From positions 186,001 to 250,000 of the forward strand of contig CAWKFA010000002.1 in the NCBI GenBank assembly GCA_963848825.1: a stretch of DNA of 64,000 nucleotides, read 5' to 3'. The position numbers were made by a program, and so were the translations under genes. This DNA comes from CAVVSQ01 sp963848825 (GTDB taxonomy: Bacteria; Planctomycetota; Planctomycetia; Gemmatales; Gemmataceae). This document shows positions 31,518 to 41,996 of the stretch, piece by piece. Each line of letters opens with the position of its first letter. Position 1 is the first letter of the stretch. The notes beneath the pieces were generated by a model. The model ran no database searches, was not told where the DNA came from, and saw only the letters and a list, made by a program, of their open reading frames with translations.

Positions 31518-33065
31518 TTAATTCGCTAGCCGCAGGGTGGATAGGCCGTTGACGCCTATCTTTTTGGTCTCGGCTTGCTTCTCCTGGATGATGCGCTGCC
31601 GAATTTTGAGGAAGGCGTTGGCCACTTCGGGATCGAATTGCTTCCCTTTTTGTTTTTCCACCTCGGCAAAGGCCGTGTCGGTGGGCATCTCGCCGCGATA
31701 AGGGCGATTGGTGGTCATGGCGTCAAAAGCGTCGGCCACGGCGACGATACGTGCCAGGCGGGGGATGTCTTCGCCCTTGAGACCATTGGGGTAGCCCGTG
31801 CCGTCCCAGCGTTCGTGATGAGAGAGCACGATGGGAATGACGCGGGCAAGGTCCGGTTCCGGTTCGAGGATCTTGGCACCCTTGGTGGTGTGGGTCTTCA
31901 TGATCTCGAACTCTTCCTTGGTCAGCCTGCTTGCCTTACGCAGGATGGCGTCGTCGATGCCTATCTTGCCGATATCGTGGAGCGGGGTGCCGATCTGGAT
32001 CGTTTCGATGTCCTCGGGCGAAACGTCGAGCTGTTGGGCCAGCAGCAGCGAATAATTGGTGACACGCTGCGTATGGTCGCCCGTATAGCCGTCGCGGGTT
32101 TCGACAGCCGTCGCGAGCATGTTGATCGTGTTGCGAAAGAGCTTCTTTTGTTTTTCGATGAGCTGGGCGCTTTCGATGCCGGCCGAGACGTGGGCCGCCA
32201 TGGCGTCGGCCAGTTGCAGGTCGTCCTTGGTGAATGGCTTGGCCATCGGACCGCGGTCGAGATGGAGGACGCCGAGCTTTTTACGCGGCGTGCGCAAGAG
32301 AACGCACAGGACGCTCGCCATCGTGCCTTCCGCGATGCTGCGTGCGCCGACGAGTTCAGGATCTTCCTCCACGCTGGAGCACAGGATGGACTCGCCCGCG
32401 GCAAAGGAACGCTGCGCCAAGTTTTGGCTGAAGCCCGGCCGGCTGGGTACCTGACTGCCCTGGCCCGTCGCCAGCGCCCGGAGTTTGAGCGGACCGGTGG
32501 GGCCCTCGGCAAGAACGATGGCGCCGCGCTGGGCGTCCAGCGTGCTCACGGCATCATTGAGGATCGTGTGCAGTAGGTCTTCTTCACTCTCCAGGTGCAC
32601 GAGGTGGTAGCCGGCACGCAGGAGGGCCTGGAGTTGCTGACCGGGCCGGGGACTCCGGTTGCGGTCGTAGGCCAGGCCATTGATGGCGTCTTCCCAGGAA
32701 TAGCAGGCCGCGGCTTCCACCAGCAGATTGTCGCTCGGGCTGGTGTCGCTACTGTCCTTACCTTCCTTGAGGAGGTCGACCACGAGGGTAATGTTGCCAC
32801 AGCGCAAAATATCGTGGGCCCGGACAGGCCATTCGCCCGGTCCAAGCCGGGTACCGTTGAGGAAGGTGCCATTGGTGCTGCCCAGGTCACGAACGCGCCA
32901 GCCGTTGGAGGTAGAGCGCACCTCCGCATGCCTGCGGCTCACGGAGGTGTCGTCCAGCACGATTTCCAGATTGGCAAGGCGACCGGTACGGAGGATGGTT
33001 TCGGATTCCCAAACCTTCCCCTCGATATCGCCGTTGATGCCACGTAGCCGAATGCACCGCTTCAC
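31518..33065 (-). CDS. FHA-GAF-HD-GYP protein, probable cyclic-di-GMP phosphodiesterase
   Basis: A GTG at 33065 preceded by GAGGAG at six bases is the most likely start; the frame stays open to 33152. The 515 residues hold an FHA domain (TGRLANLEIVLDDTSVSRRH, DLGSTNGTFLNG) that binds phosphothreonine peptides, then a GAF domain around residues 170-315, then HD-GYP with HDIGKIGIDD, a KTHTTKGAKIL helix, SHHERWDGTGYPNGLKGEDI and VADAFDAMTTNRPY. All HD-GYP metal ligands and the GYP triplet are present, so hydrolysis of cyclic di-GMP is plausible. Two PilZ proteins, the usual receptors of that messenger, lie 8-9 kb away. Confidence 0.9.
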   Translation of the reverse strand: MKRCIRLRGINGDIEGKVWESETILRTGRLANLEIVLDDTSVSRRHAEVRSTSNGWRVRDLGSTNGTFLNGTRLGPGEWPVRAHDILRCGNITLVVDLLKEGKDSSDTSPSDNLLVEAAACYSWEDAINGLAYDRNRSPRPGQQLQALLRAGYHLVHLESEEDLLHTILNDAVSTLDAQRGAIVLAEGPTGPLKLRALATGQGSQVPSRPGFSQNLAQRSFAAGESILCSSVEEDPELVGARSIAEGTMASVLCVLLRTPRKKLGVLHLDRGPMAKPFTKDDLQLADAMAAHVSAGIESAQLIEKQKKLFRNTINMLATAVETRDGYTGDHTQRVTNYSLLLAQQLDVSPEDIETIQIGTPLHDIGKIGIDDAILRKASRLTKEEFEIMKTHTTKGAKILEPEPDLARVIPIVLSHHERWDGTGYPNGLKGEDIPRLARIVAVADAFDAMTTNRPYRGEMPTDTAFAEVEKQKGKQFDPEVANAFLKIRQRIIQEKQAETKKIGVNGLSTLRLAN

Positions 33066-33318
33066 ACTATTCTCCTCAACCCATGGTTCTTCCCGTTGCC
33101 CGGGTCGAACCTTCGTTGTAGAGCGCAACGCTGCTTGACAACTATAGGTCAAAACTTATCCATGTGCCTTTTTTTAACATTTTTCTTTCACCGGCACAAT
33201 TGACCACTTAATATCAACGTATCTGCTGGGTTATGGATACGGCCCCGCCCGGTGTATAACCCGGGAAAGGGTTGCGAACGGCACCTTCCACCCTATTATT
33301 CGCAAATCATTAACAAAA

Positions 33319-36300
33319 ATGGCAATTAACATGCGTTCACGCCTTCCTCACGCGGCCGTTATTAGCGGACTACTGGCTTGTTTTTTGCACGCCGCCGCCC
33401 CCAGCTGGGCCCAAAAGCCTCCCCCGCCGGTGCTGCCTAATCCGCAGGCCCCCGTGTTGGCCATGCCTTATCCCGGTGGCGCGATGCGCGGCACGTCGGC
33501 CGAATTGTTGCTCACGGGGACGAACCTGGCGGGGGCGACGGCGTTGCTGACTGCCCCGCCCCTGCAGCTCAGCCTTTTGGACGCCGCTAATAGTAAGCCA
33601 GAAAACAACAAAGAATTGAAAATCCACGTCGAAGTGCCGATGGACGCGCCACCGGGGTATTATCCCCTGAGGCTGGCCACCACGCGCGGCATGTCCAACG
33701 TCCGCCTTTTTTGCGTTGATGACTTGCCCAATGTGGAGGCCGGCAACTGCCAAAAGTTTGACGACGCCCAGGCTGTTTCGGTTCCCTGCGTTGTCGTCGG
33801 CCGCACCATCAACGAAGGGGCCAGTTATTTTAAGATTGCGGTGCACGCTGGTCAAAGGCTCAGCTTTGACGTTTTGGGCCGGCGGCTCGGCAGTCCGCTC
33901 GATCCGGAATTGACGATATACAACGCCACCACCAGGCGGATCGTGGCCCACGATAACGACTCGCCAGGCTGCCAGTCCGATCCGCGCTTAGCGTTACCTT
34001 CAAGGACGCCGGCAACTACGTCATAGAGATCAAGGATGTTCTCAACCGCGGGGGACTGGATTACGTTTATCGCATGCGCATCGGCGATTTTCCTCTCGCG
34101 ACCATGCCGATTCCCATGGCGGCCCAACGCGGGAGCACGGCCACGATCCATTTCGCCGGGCCGGAAGTCGCCGGGGTCAACCCGATCGAAGTCCACCTGC
34201 CAGCAAGCTCCGCTGACAATGTAGTCTGGCTCGCTCCTGTGGGACCGAGCGGCCTGCACGGCTGGCCCGTTGCGCTGGCCGTCACGGATCTTCCGGAAAC
34301 CGTCGAAAGTGAACCAAACGACGAACCGGCTCAGGCTAATCGCGTCTCCATTCCGTGCGGGATCACCGGACGTTTTCAAAAGAACAACGACACCGATTGC
34401 TATGTATTCACCGCAAAAAAAGGGCAAAAGGTTGCGCTTGAAGTGCAAACTGCCGACCTTTATTCGCCGGCGCTGGTGTTCATGGTGCTGAAGAACGCCA
34501 AGACCAAGGCCGAGGTGGCGCGCTCTAACCCCCAGAGCCCGGCGCCGGCGGACCAGCGCCTCGAATTTACTGCCCCGGCGGACGGTGACTATGTTTTGGA
34601 AATGCAGCACCTGAGTTACACGGGTGGGCCCAGCGAGGCATACCACCTTACCATAACACTTGCGTTGCCGGCGTTCGACGTCTCTCTGGGTATCGATCGC
34701 TACGACGTGGCCCCAGGTTCATTCGTGCCTGTCGGCCTCCTGGTTAACCGCCGGGGGTATACTGGCGCCATCGACGTAACCGCCGAAGGGCAGGCGTATG
34801 GCATGCCCGGTGAGCACTTGCGCGGCGCGACAACCATTGCAGCCGGTCAGACGAACGCCGCCATGCTGATCAAGGCGCCCGACGAAGCCGCTTTGGGCGC
34901 CTATGCGGGTCGGCTCTGGGCATGCGCCACCATTGAGGGCAAGCAAGTAGTCCAACCGGTGAGCGTGAAAGGCGCCGTAAGCACCAGCTTGAGCGGCCTT
35001 CCCTACCCGCCGCTCCATTTGAATTTCCAGGTCGCCTTCGCGGTTAAAGAAAAAGCACCCTTCTCCCTGGCGGTCGCCATGGACCCGCCCGAAGCCGTGC
35101 CCGGCCTGGGCACCCGGCTGATCGTGAAGGTCGCCAGGTCGCCAGGATTTACGGAACCGATCACGATCAATACGCCTGGAGGCCTGCCGGCGAACGTTCC
35201 TATTCTCAAGCCGCTCAAAGTTGCCGCCGGGCAGGAGGAGCAGACCTTCAAGCTTGACGTCAATGTCAAGACGCCGCCGGGCGAATATCAGGTTTTGGTC
35301 AGCGGCGTGACCAAGGTAAAGGACAAGGAATATTCGAGTAGTGCCCTGCCCTTTGCCCTCCACGTTGGCAAACCCTTTGACCTGCAGGTGGAGCCGAGGG
35401 TGCTCGAGCTGCGGCCGGGGGACAAGAATACTGTGAAAGTCACGGCCCGGCGCAAGGGGGGCTACAAGGGCCCGATTGCGGTCTCCTTCCGAAATCTGCC
35501 GGCGAAAACCACGGGTGGCGATGGCGTTATCGCCATGGACCAAGACAGCCTGGAATTAAGCATTGTCGCCGCCAGCGATGCGGCCCCGACCGATCGCAAA
35601 GATGTCGACGTAAACGGCACGGCCACGGCGCTCAATAATCTGCAAAACGCGGCGCCGGCCTTCACGGTGCGGGTACTTGAAAAAGCTACCCAGACGGAGC
35701 CTTACCCACCAGCGGCGGACGTCAAGGCCGCCTTCCGCAAACTTCTCGAGCGGCCGCGCGTCGAACCCGACGTCAAGAGCGACGGGCCCAAAAAAGCCAA
35801 AGATGGCTTCCTGATCGAACACCTTACGTTCGCCAGCGACAAGAAGACGGATGGCACCTTCGAACGAGTGCCGGTGCTCATCGTGAAGCCCGACAATGCC
35901 AGCGGGAAACTGCCAGCCGTCATCGTGCTCCATGGTACGGGTGGCTCGATGCAGGGCGTGGTGCCCGTCATGAAACAACTGGCAAAAAACAACATCATCG
36001 GCGTGGCCATCGACGCGCGTTATCATGGCGAACGCGCGGGGGGAGCGAAAGCGCGGCCGCCTATAACCAGGCCATCACCCGGGCGTGGCGGACGAAGCCT
36101 GGCGAGCCCATGGAGCACCCGTTTTACTACGACACGTGTTGGGACATTTGGCGAACGGTGGACCTTCTCTGTACCCGGGAGGACATCGATGCGGAACGGC
36201 TCGGCATGATTGGCTTCAGCATGGGCGGCATCGAAACATGGCTGGCGGCAGCGGTCGACGAACGCATCAAGGTGGCGGTGCCCGCCATCGGCGTACAAAG

Positions 36301-36697
36301 CTTTCGCTACAGCCTGGAGAGTGATAAATGGCAAGGCCGGGCCAACACGATCAAGGAGGCCCATAGCGCCGCCGCGAAGGACCTGGGCGAACCGATGGTC
36401 AATCGCAAGGTATGCCTGGCCCTGTGGAGCAAGGTCATCCCCGGCATCCTGGATCAATTCGATTGCCCGAGCATGCTACGACTGTTCGCCGGCCGACCCC
36501 TTCTCATTCTCAACGGCACCATGGATCCCAATTGCCCGTATGAGGGTGCCAAGATTGCCATCGCCTCCGTGGAAAAAGCCTACCAGGAGGCGAAGGCACC
36601 GGACAAATTGCGCGTGCTTATTGAACCTGTCGGCCACACTGTGACTGCCACCCAAAGCGCCGCGGCGCTGGAATGGTTCCAGCGCTGGCTGAAATAG
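33319..36697 (+). CDS. Secreted PPC-domain protein fused to an alpha/beta hydrolase, two frameshifts
   Basis: A signal peptide MRSRLPHAAVISGLLACFLH (from the second ATG, 33331; 33319 is also possible) leads a protein of about 1125 residues. The N-terminal half has two pre-peptidase C-terminal-type beta domains; the second contains TVESEPNDEPAQANRVSIPC, the PPC entry motif. Several Ig-like domains follow. The C-terminal part, from GFLIEHLTFASDKKTDGTF, is an esterase of the dienelactone/acetyl-xylan type: PAVIVLHGTGGSMQG, IDARYHGERAG, a nucleophile elbow IGFSMGGIETWLAA, ILNGTMDPNCPYEGA and PVGHTVT for the His. Frame changes near 33980 and in a G-run near 36045 split it into three open frames, but conserved sequence continues through both. 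A secreted ester hydrolase is the likely role. Confidence 0.75.
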
Positions 36698-36908
36698 GCA
36701 AGTCGTTCCTTGACAACCCCCTGATGCGAGTGGACAATTCGACCAGGTTATGGAAGGGCGACGGCGAAGCCCTTCGCCCTCTTTGTCCGCAATGCCCAGG
36801 TAAAAATCGCTCACGCATTTATTTGGGGTAGGGGGCGTTGTGCGGGCTTGAACCCACATTACACCCCTTCCGGGTCTCACTTTCTTTTTGTTACGGAGAT
36901 ATTGAAAC
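36698..36908. other. Intergenic, weak hairpin
   Basis: No gene is seen. A 7-bp stem AGGGCGA/TCGCCCT at 36755-36780 follows the hydrolase gene and may be a weak terminator. TTACGGAGAT shortly before 36909 is a plausible ribosome site for the next gene. Confidence 0.3.
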
Positions 36909-38399
36909 ATGGCTACCGCAACCGCAACCAAGGCGCCGCGTACGGTCAAACGGCCACAGGTTAAGGACCAACCGCTTTTGATTGGCGGCAAGTGGCTGGA
37001 CAGCGTATCCGGCAAAACATTCTCAACACTCAATCCAGCCACCGGCGAGGTCATTTGCCAGGTTGCCGAGGGGGACAAGGCGGATGTCGACCTGGCGGTC
37101 AAGGCGGCGCGGAAGGCATTTGAAGAGGGACCGTGGGCCAAGATGAACGCGTCCGAGCGTGGCCGTCTGCTCAACAAGCTCGCGGATCTGATCGAGAAGA
37201 ACCAGGAAGAACTCGCCGCCCTGGAGTCTCTCGACAATGGCAAGCCGCTTCGCGATGCGCTCGCGGCGGACCTGCCGCTGACGATCAAATGTTACCGCTA
37301 TTATGCCGGCTGGGCCGACAAGGTTCACGGCAAGACCATCCCGGTGGAAGGTCCGTATTTTTGTTACACCAAGCACGAACCGGTCGGCGTTGTCGGCCAG
37401 ATCATTCCCTGGAATTTCCCGCTGCTGATGCAGGCGTGGAAATGGGGCCCGGCGCTGGCCATGGGCTGCACGATGGTCCTCAAGCCCGCGGAGCAAACAC
37501 CACTCACCGCCCTGCGGATGGCGCAACTGGCACAGGAAGCAGGTTTTCCGGATGGCGTCATCAACGTGGTGCCAGGCTATGGCCCGACGGCGGGCGCCGC
37601 GCTGTCGAGCCATATGGACGTCGACAAAATTGCCTTTACCGGCGAATACACGACCGGGCAGATCATCATGGAAGCCGCGGCGCACAGCAACCTGAAGCGT
37701 GTCACGCTCGAACTGGGCGGCAAGAGCCCCAACATCGTCTTTGCGGACGCCGATCTGGATGCGGCCGTGGCCGGGGCCTATTTTGGCCTGTTTTTCAACC
37801 AGGGACAATGCTGCTGCGCGGGCAGCCGGCTCTTTGTCGAGGACGCCGTCCACGATCAGTTCGTGGAAAAGATCCTCAAACGAGCCAAAACTCAGAAGGT
37901 CGGCGACCCCTTCGACCCGGAGACCACGCAAGGACCGCAAGTTTCGCAAGAACAGTGCGACCGCATCATGGGCTATATCGACGCGGGCAAGAAAGAGGGT
38001 GCGCGCCTGTTGACCGGCGGCAACCGCGTCGGCAACAAGGGCTACTTCATCGAGCCGACGGTCTTCGACAACGTCCAGGACGACATGAAAATCGCCCGCG
38101 AGGAAATCTTTGGCCCCGTGATGAACATTTTGCGTTTCAAGGACATCAATGAAGTGACCCGCCGCGGCAACCAGTCCTGCTTTGGCCTGGCGGCCGCCGT
38201 CTGGACACGCGACATCACCCGGGCACATCGCCTGGCGGCCGGGCTCCGCGCCGGCACGGTTTGGATCAACTGTTACGATGTCTTCGATGCCGCCGCGCCG
38301 TTCGGCGGCTTCAAAATGTCGGGCATCGGCCGCGAGCTGGGCGAGTATGCCCTGCAGAATTACAGCGAAATTAAGACGGTATATGTCAACCTTGGTTGA
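36909..38399 (+). CDS. NAD(P)+-dependent aldehyde dehydrogenase
   Basis: The protein has 496 residues, the usual length, and oxidises an aldehyde to the acid. VVGQIIPWNFPLLMQAWKWG is the cofactor-binding entry, KPAEQTPLTALRMAQLAQEA the next strand, and VTLELGGKSPNIVFADADLD carries the general-base Glu. FFNQGQCCCAGSRLFVE holds the catalytic Cys within three adjacent Cys, as in class 1/2 enzymes. EEIFGPVMNILRF and PFGGFKMSGIGRELGEYAL close the domain. The nucleotide loop reads FTGEYTTGQ instead of the usual FTGSTEVG, so a Glu stands in place of Ser; this may affect cofactor choice. No frameshift. No operon partner is adjacent on the same strand. Confidence 0.93.
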   Translation: MATATATKAPRTVKRPQVKDQPLLIGGKWLDSVSGKTFSTLNPATGEVICQVAEGDKADVDLAVKAARKAFEEGPWAKMNASERGRLLNKLADLIEKNQEELAALESLDNGKPLRDALAADLPLTIKCYRYYAGWADKVHGKTIPVEGPYFCYTKHEPVGVVGQIIPWNFPLLMQAWKWGPALAMGCTMVLKPAEQTPLTALRMAQLAQEAGFPDGVINVVPGYGPTAGAALSSHMDVDKIAFTGEYTTGQIIMEAAAHSNLKRVTLELGGKSPNIVFADADLDAAVAGAYFGLFFNQGQCCCAGSRLFVEDAVHDQFVEKILKRAKTQKVGDPFDPETTQGPQVSQEQCDRIMGYIDAGKKEGARLLTGGNRVGNKGYFIEPTVFDNVQDDMKIAREEIFGPVMNILRFKDINEVTRRGNQSCFGLAAAVWTRDITRAHRLAAGLRAGTVWINCYDVFDAAAPFGGFKMSGIGRELGEYALQNYSEIKTVYVNLG

Positions 38400-38453
38400 T
38401 GATGCTGCTGGCTGGAGCGCTGGGCGGCCAAGTTCGGCTGCCCCGCGTCCAAG

Positions 38454-39551
38454 CTATTCCTTCAGTGGTACTGATTTACCTACCGGCGACAATCGATTGT
38501 CCGCGGTCGCTGGCGCGGAAGCAGTCGTGTTGCCAAGCCCTGGTTTCATACGCAGGTAGATGAGATAGCCGATCAAGCCGAGCACCCAGTTGATGCAGCG
38601 CTGCATCAGGGAGCCAAGCACGCCCGCGGCGAAGGGAAAACCCAGAATTTCGTACAGTGTGCCGTAAACAAACTCGCCACCGCCGACGCCGCCAGGAGTT
38701 GGGATCCCCGCCGAGATCGTCATGCCCACGGGCACAATCAGGAGATGTGCCTGCAGGGAAGGCGTGTCCTCGGGCGGATTGAGGGTTCGCGCCGCGAGAT
38801 AGAAAACCAGCACGAAACCGATATGCCCCAGCATCGACATGGCGAGCGCCAAACCGACACTGGCGGGCCGCCGCCGGTAGAGCCAGCCAGCACGCCAAAG
38901 CTCCGCCAGGGTGCCGCCAACCTTGGGTATACCGCCCCACCAGCGCGTCGTGCGCTCGATGCGATCACTAGAGAACAGGCCGAGCAGCAGCCAAAACACC
39001 AGGCTACCCAGCGCCAAGCCCATGGCGCCCAAAAAGATCGATTCCAAAACGACCACGGAACTGGCGGTGTTCGTGATGCCCGGCAGTATCCCGGCGAACC
39101 AGAACGCACCGCCCACGCAGGCAACCAGCCAGATCAGTCCACACAGGCCAACAGCGCGATCCATCACGACCGTGGTGACGGCCACCGTCCGCCGACTCTG
39201 TTCCCGCGCGATGAAAGCCGCCTTGATAATGTCACCGCCCACCGAGCCGGGCAAAAACGTGCTCAAATAAAAGCCAATCATCCCCAGCCGCAGCGCACCT
39301 GCGACCGTGAAAGGCAAATCCTGAGCACGCACCAAAACATACCAGCGTAAAAAGGTTAACAGGACGCTCGCCAGGCCGATGATGCTTCCGCACACCAGAA
39401 AGGAAACATGGAGCGGGCGCTCCAACACCCCGGATAGACCCACCTCGGTGCCGTCGGGAGAAGTGATATGCCAGTACGCATAGATGACCCAGGCAAGCAG
39501 ACCAAAGCCAATGCCATATTTCACCAGGATCATGACGAGTTGTTTTTTCAC
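38454..39551 (-). CDS. LPG-synthase-like multispanning membrane protein
   Basis: 365 residues with about eight hydrophobic helices. LRWYVLVRAQDLPFTVAGAL, LSTFLPGSVGGDIIKAAFIA and DRAVGLCGL are the conserved first-half motifs of the lysylphosphatidylglycerol-synthase transmembrane (UPF0104, AglD-like) family, and IPTPGGVGGGEFVYG the second-half motif. Such proteins act in lipid flipping or in glycolipid assembly. There is no C-terminal aminoacyl-transferase domain, so lysine transfer is unlikely. The gene stands alone, convergent with the aldehyde dehydrogenase. Confidence 0.85.
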   Translation of the reverse strand: MKKQLVMILVKYGIGFGLLAWVIYAYWHITSPDGTEVGLSGVLERPLHVSFLVCGSIIGLASVLLTFLRWYVLVRAQDLPFTVAGALRLGMIGFYLSTFLPGSVGGDIIKAAFIAREQSRRTVAVTTVVMDRAVGLCGLIWLVACVGGAFWFAGILPGITNTASSVVVLESIFLGAMGLALGSLVFWLLLGLFSSDRIERTTRWWGGIPKVGGTLAELWRAGWLYRRRPASVGLALAMSMLGHIGFVLVFYLAARTLNPPEDTPSLQAHLLIVPVGMTISAGIPTPGGVGGGEFVYGTLYEILGFPFAAGVLGSLMQRCINWVLGLIGYLIYLRMKPGLGNTTASAPATADNRLSPVGKSVPLKE

Positions 39552-39689
39552 AAGTTGTCCCGGACGGAAGTTCAGGTAAGCGCTGGCCCATTGTGACCGG
39601 AATCGAGATTTTCTGGCAATAGCACTACAACCCTTCGGGGGGCAGGCGCCAGTTGCCTTTCAATCATCAGGGCTTGAAAAAAGCTGACG

Positions 39690-40400
39690 TTATCGTGTTT
39701 CGGAAGTAACGGCGCGTCGGTCCGTAACAGGATCTGAAAGTGGGGCCATTTGCTTTATGTTGACTTGCCCGACAAATTCATTCGAGAAAATGGAATTCTT
39801 TCCGTAGGGTACGCGATCAAGATCGAGCCGGAAGCGGAGCTTCGTCTTGTATACCCCCTGATAAGAGCGTGCTTTGAAGTCCCAATATTGGCCGGGATCC
39901 AGAAAGACGCGATGATAACTGTTTCCGCAAGACGTGCTTGGCAGCTCTTCTATCTGCCGCCAGCGCCCAGCTTCGTCGAGCGCTTCTTGAACGATATAGA
40001 GCCGGAAATCACAAGCTGAGGCGGCGATTCGCTCATCCATTCGATTAATCAGGCGAAGCAAGATGCCGCGGTTTTCGGCATAAGCAACTGGTTCTTCCGG
40101 AAACGCGACAAGTGCGATCGATCCTTCTAAACCGAACGTTGCGTTGAGGCCCTCCTTTGGCCAGTTATCTCGTAGACCAAAACCGCTCCATTCCCGATCG
40201 TCCTTCTCATGACTGGCCGCGAAATAGTCGCCTTGCAGGCGCTTCTGTGAAGCGACCGGCACGGCGTTGGGCCACGGCGCGACAAAAGGATGCTCAGCGT
40301 GCCCCATCTGCCACTGGCGTGCCGCCTGAGGCACTATCTTCCAGGCACCAAGCCCAACCACGAAAAACAAGGCAATGAGGCACCAAATTCGCCACGTCAC
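39690..40400 (-). CDS. Hypothetical membrane-anchored or exported protein (236 aa)
   Basis: One N-terminal helix, WCLIALFFVVGLGAWKIV, is followed by an exported domain of about 210 residues with EEPVAYAENRGILLRLINRM, FRLYIVQEALDEAGRWRQIE, PSTSCGNSYHRVFLDPGQYW and FRLDLDRVPYGKNSIFSNEF. The beta-rich pattern with 'LxPGxYW' and 'S-N-E-F' resembles an Ig-like domain of unknown family. I do not recognise it. Codon use is a little less GC-rich than neighbours. Confidence 0.55.
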   Translation of the reverse strand: MTWRIWCLIALFFVVGLGAWKIVPQAARQWQMGHAEHPFVAPWPNAVPVASQKRLQGDYFAASHEKDDREWSGFGLRDNWPKEGLNATFGLEGSIALVAFPEEPVAYAENRGILLRLINRMDERIAASACDFRLYIVQEALDEAGRWRQIEELPSTSCGNSYHRVFLDPGQYWDFKARSYQGVYKTKLRFRLDLDRVPYGKNSIFSNEFVGQVNIKQMAPLSDPVTDRRAVTSETR

Positions 40401-40692
40401 GTTGGTATCCCTTGCGGTGTATTGATCTTTTCACCTTTCATAATAAGGGCTTGAGAGTGCCTTAGCTACTTGGTTTGGGAGCCCCTGAAAAGAAAATTAC
40501 CATCCTGCCGCGTCGGCCTCGGTTTTGACGGCGCGTGCGGCCATGGCATACGGTTTACAGGGGCGATACCCCCCTTGCGCCTGGCGGAAGGAACCGCGCC
40601 GACCGCCGCCCACACCATGCCCGCTCGTATAATCTCCGGCGGTGAGATTGACACTATTGGTTGCGCCGTATAAGTTAGGGGAGCGAAGATCT
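40401..40692. other. Intergenic before tRNA-Ala
   Basis: I see no gene, and no convincing repeat or promoter in this stretch. Confidence 0.3.
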
Positions 40693-40765
40693 GGGGCCGT
40701 GGCGCAACTGGGAGCGCGCTAGAATGGCATTCTAGAGGTTACGGGTTCGACCCCCGTCGGCTCCA
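40693..40765 (+). tRNA. tRNA-Ala(GGC)
   Basis: 73 nt fold into a complete cloverleaf: acceptor GGGGCCG/CGGCTCC with one G-T pair, D stem GCGC/GCGC, anticodon stem CTAGA/TCTAG around ATGGCAT, variable AGGTT, T stem ACGGG/CCCGT around TTCGACC, discriminator A. The anticodon GGC assigns alanine. The CCA end is not encoded. Confidence 0.95.
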
Positions 40766-40788
40766 CTCCTTTTCTTTCGCGATGGTTT

Positions 40789-41508
40789 ATGTTCGAACGA
40801 ACCTTTTCCTTTTGGCGCCGCCTTGTGGGCATGACGGCAACGCCGTCCGAAGACCCGCAGGCTGACCGCCGTCTTTGGGTTCGCTATCCCGCCGACGTCA
40901 AAGCCAATGTGCAACTGGCCGCCGGGGCGGTGCTGGAAAATCGCGTCTCGGCACGGGTACGTGATATATCCCTGGGTGGGGCCAATCTACTCGTCGATCG
41001 TTCCTTTGACGCGGGCCAGATGTTAAGCGTGGAGCTGCCGCGCGCGGGGGACGGCGATAGCCACACCGTGCTCGCTTGCGTGGTGCGGGTGGTACCCGAG
41101 GAAAGCGGGCAGTGGGCGCTGGGATGCGTGTTTTCGCGTGAATTGACGGACGAAGACTTACAAGGTTTTGGGGCCAAACGCGTGCGCCATCCTGAATCGG
41201 ACAAGCGTACCTGGATGCGTTTCCCAACCAGTCGCGGGGCCAGCTATCAGAAGATCGGCGACCCGGAAAACCGTACCTATACTGCCCAGGTTATCAATCT
41301 CTCCGCCAGTGGCGTCGGCCTGGATGTGGAAGTTCCCGTTGAAGCAGGCGCTCTCCTGAGCGTCGATCTTACGGCTACCGGCGGCGCCGTGGTGCGCACC
41401 ATCCTGGCATGTGTCGTCCACGTCACCATTCCCTCCAGCGGCCATTGGTCGCTCGGCTGTAATTTCATTCGCGAATTGAGCGAAGAAGAACTGAAAGCAC
41501 TCATTTGA
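40789..41508 (+). CDS. Tandem PilZ-domain protein
   Basis: 239 residues with two PilZ-like domains. The first has RRLWVRYPADVKA (the R-x-x-x-R cyclic-di-GMP clamp) and VRDISLGGANLLVD (the D-x-S-x-x-G motif). The second has KRTWMRFPTSR and INLSASGVGLDVE, with Asn in place of Asp. Both end with an ACVVRV/ACVVHV strand and a GCVFSRELTDEDL/GCNFIRELSEEEL tail. The internal repetition points to duplication of one domain. It probably senses cyclic di-GMP. It begins 23 nt after the tRNA and is followed by a single-domain relative. Confidence 0.85.
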   Translation: MFERTFSFWRRLVGMTATPSEDPQADRRLWVRYPADVKANVQLAAGAVLENRVSARVRDISLGGANLLVDRSFDAGQMLSVELPRAGDGDSHTVLACVVRVVPEESGQWALGCVFSRELTDEDLQGFGAKRVRHPESDKRTWMRFPTSRGASYQKIGDPENRTYTAQVINLSASGVGLDVEVPVEAGALLSVDLTATGGAVVRTILACVVHVTIPSSGHWSLGCNFIRELSEEELKALI

Positions 41509-41571
41509 CTTGATGGCACTCCTGACCTAGACTTCGGCACGGAACGTCAGTCTCTGGACCGGAGTGTGTGA

Positions 41572-41937
41572 GTGGCACCCATCAGTAATCCTCCCAAGCT
41601 GGGCAAGGTCCAAAGGCCATGCCCGGAAAATCAACGCGCCACTGTGCGTTATCGCTGCCCGCCGGCCACTCCTGGACGCATTTATCGTTCGGAAGATCTG
41701 GAATTTCAGCGTGCCTGGCTGCAAGATTTATCGATGACCGGGGTCGGCTTGCTAATGGCCAAACCTCTGGAACGGGACATTTTCGTCACCATTCAAATCA
41801 AAAGTCCAAACTCCAAGCGCACCCACCAACTAAATGCCCACGTGGTGCACTCCACGCAGCAAGCAAGCGGCGACTGGCTCATTGGGTGCCAGTTCCTGGA
41901 ACCTCTCGTGCACGAAGATCTGGAAGATTTGCTGTAA
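41572..41937 (+). CDS. Single PilZ-domain protein (GTG start)
   Basis: GTG 41572 is preceded by GGAG at seven bases. The 121 residues include RATVRYRCPPATPG, LQDLSMTGVGLLMAKPLE, VVHSTQQASGDWLIGCQFLE and a final EDLEDLL, the same layout as each half of the upstream protein. The clamp motif R-A-T-V-R is intact. It was probably derived from the same duplication and is likely a cyclic-di-GMP receptor. Confidence 0.8.
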   Translation: MAPISNPPKLGKVQRPCPENQRATVRYRCPPATPGRIYRSEDLEFQRAWLQDLSMTGVGLLMAKPLERDIFVTIQIKSPNSKRTHQLNAHVVHSTQQASGDWLIGCQFLEPLVHEDLEDLL

Positions 41938-41996
41938 AGTGCTGACAATTTGATGGTAATTGGCCACATTGCGCGCCGATTTATCTGAACAGGTGT

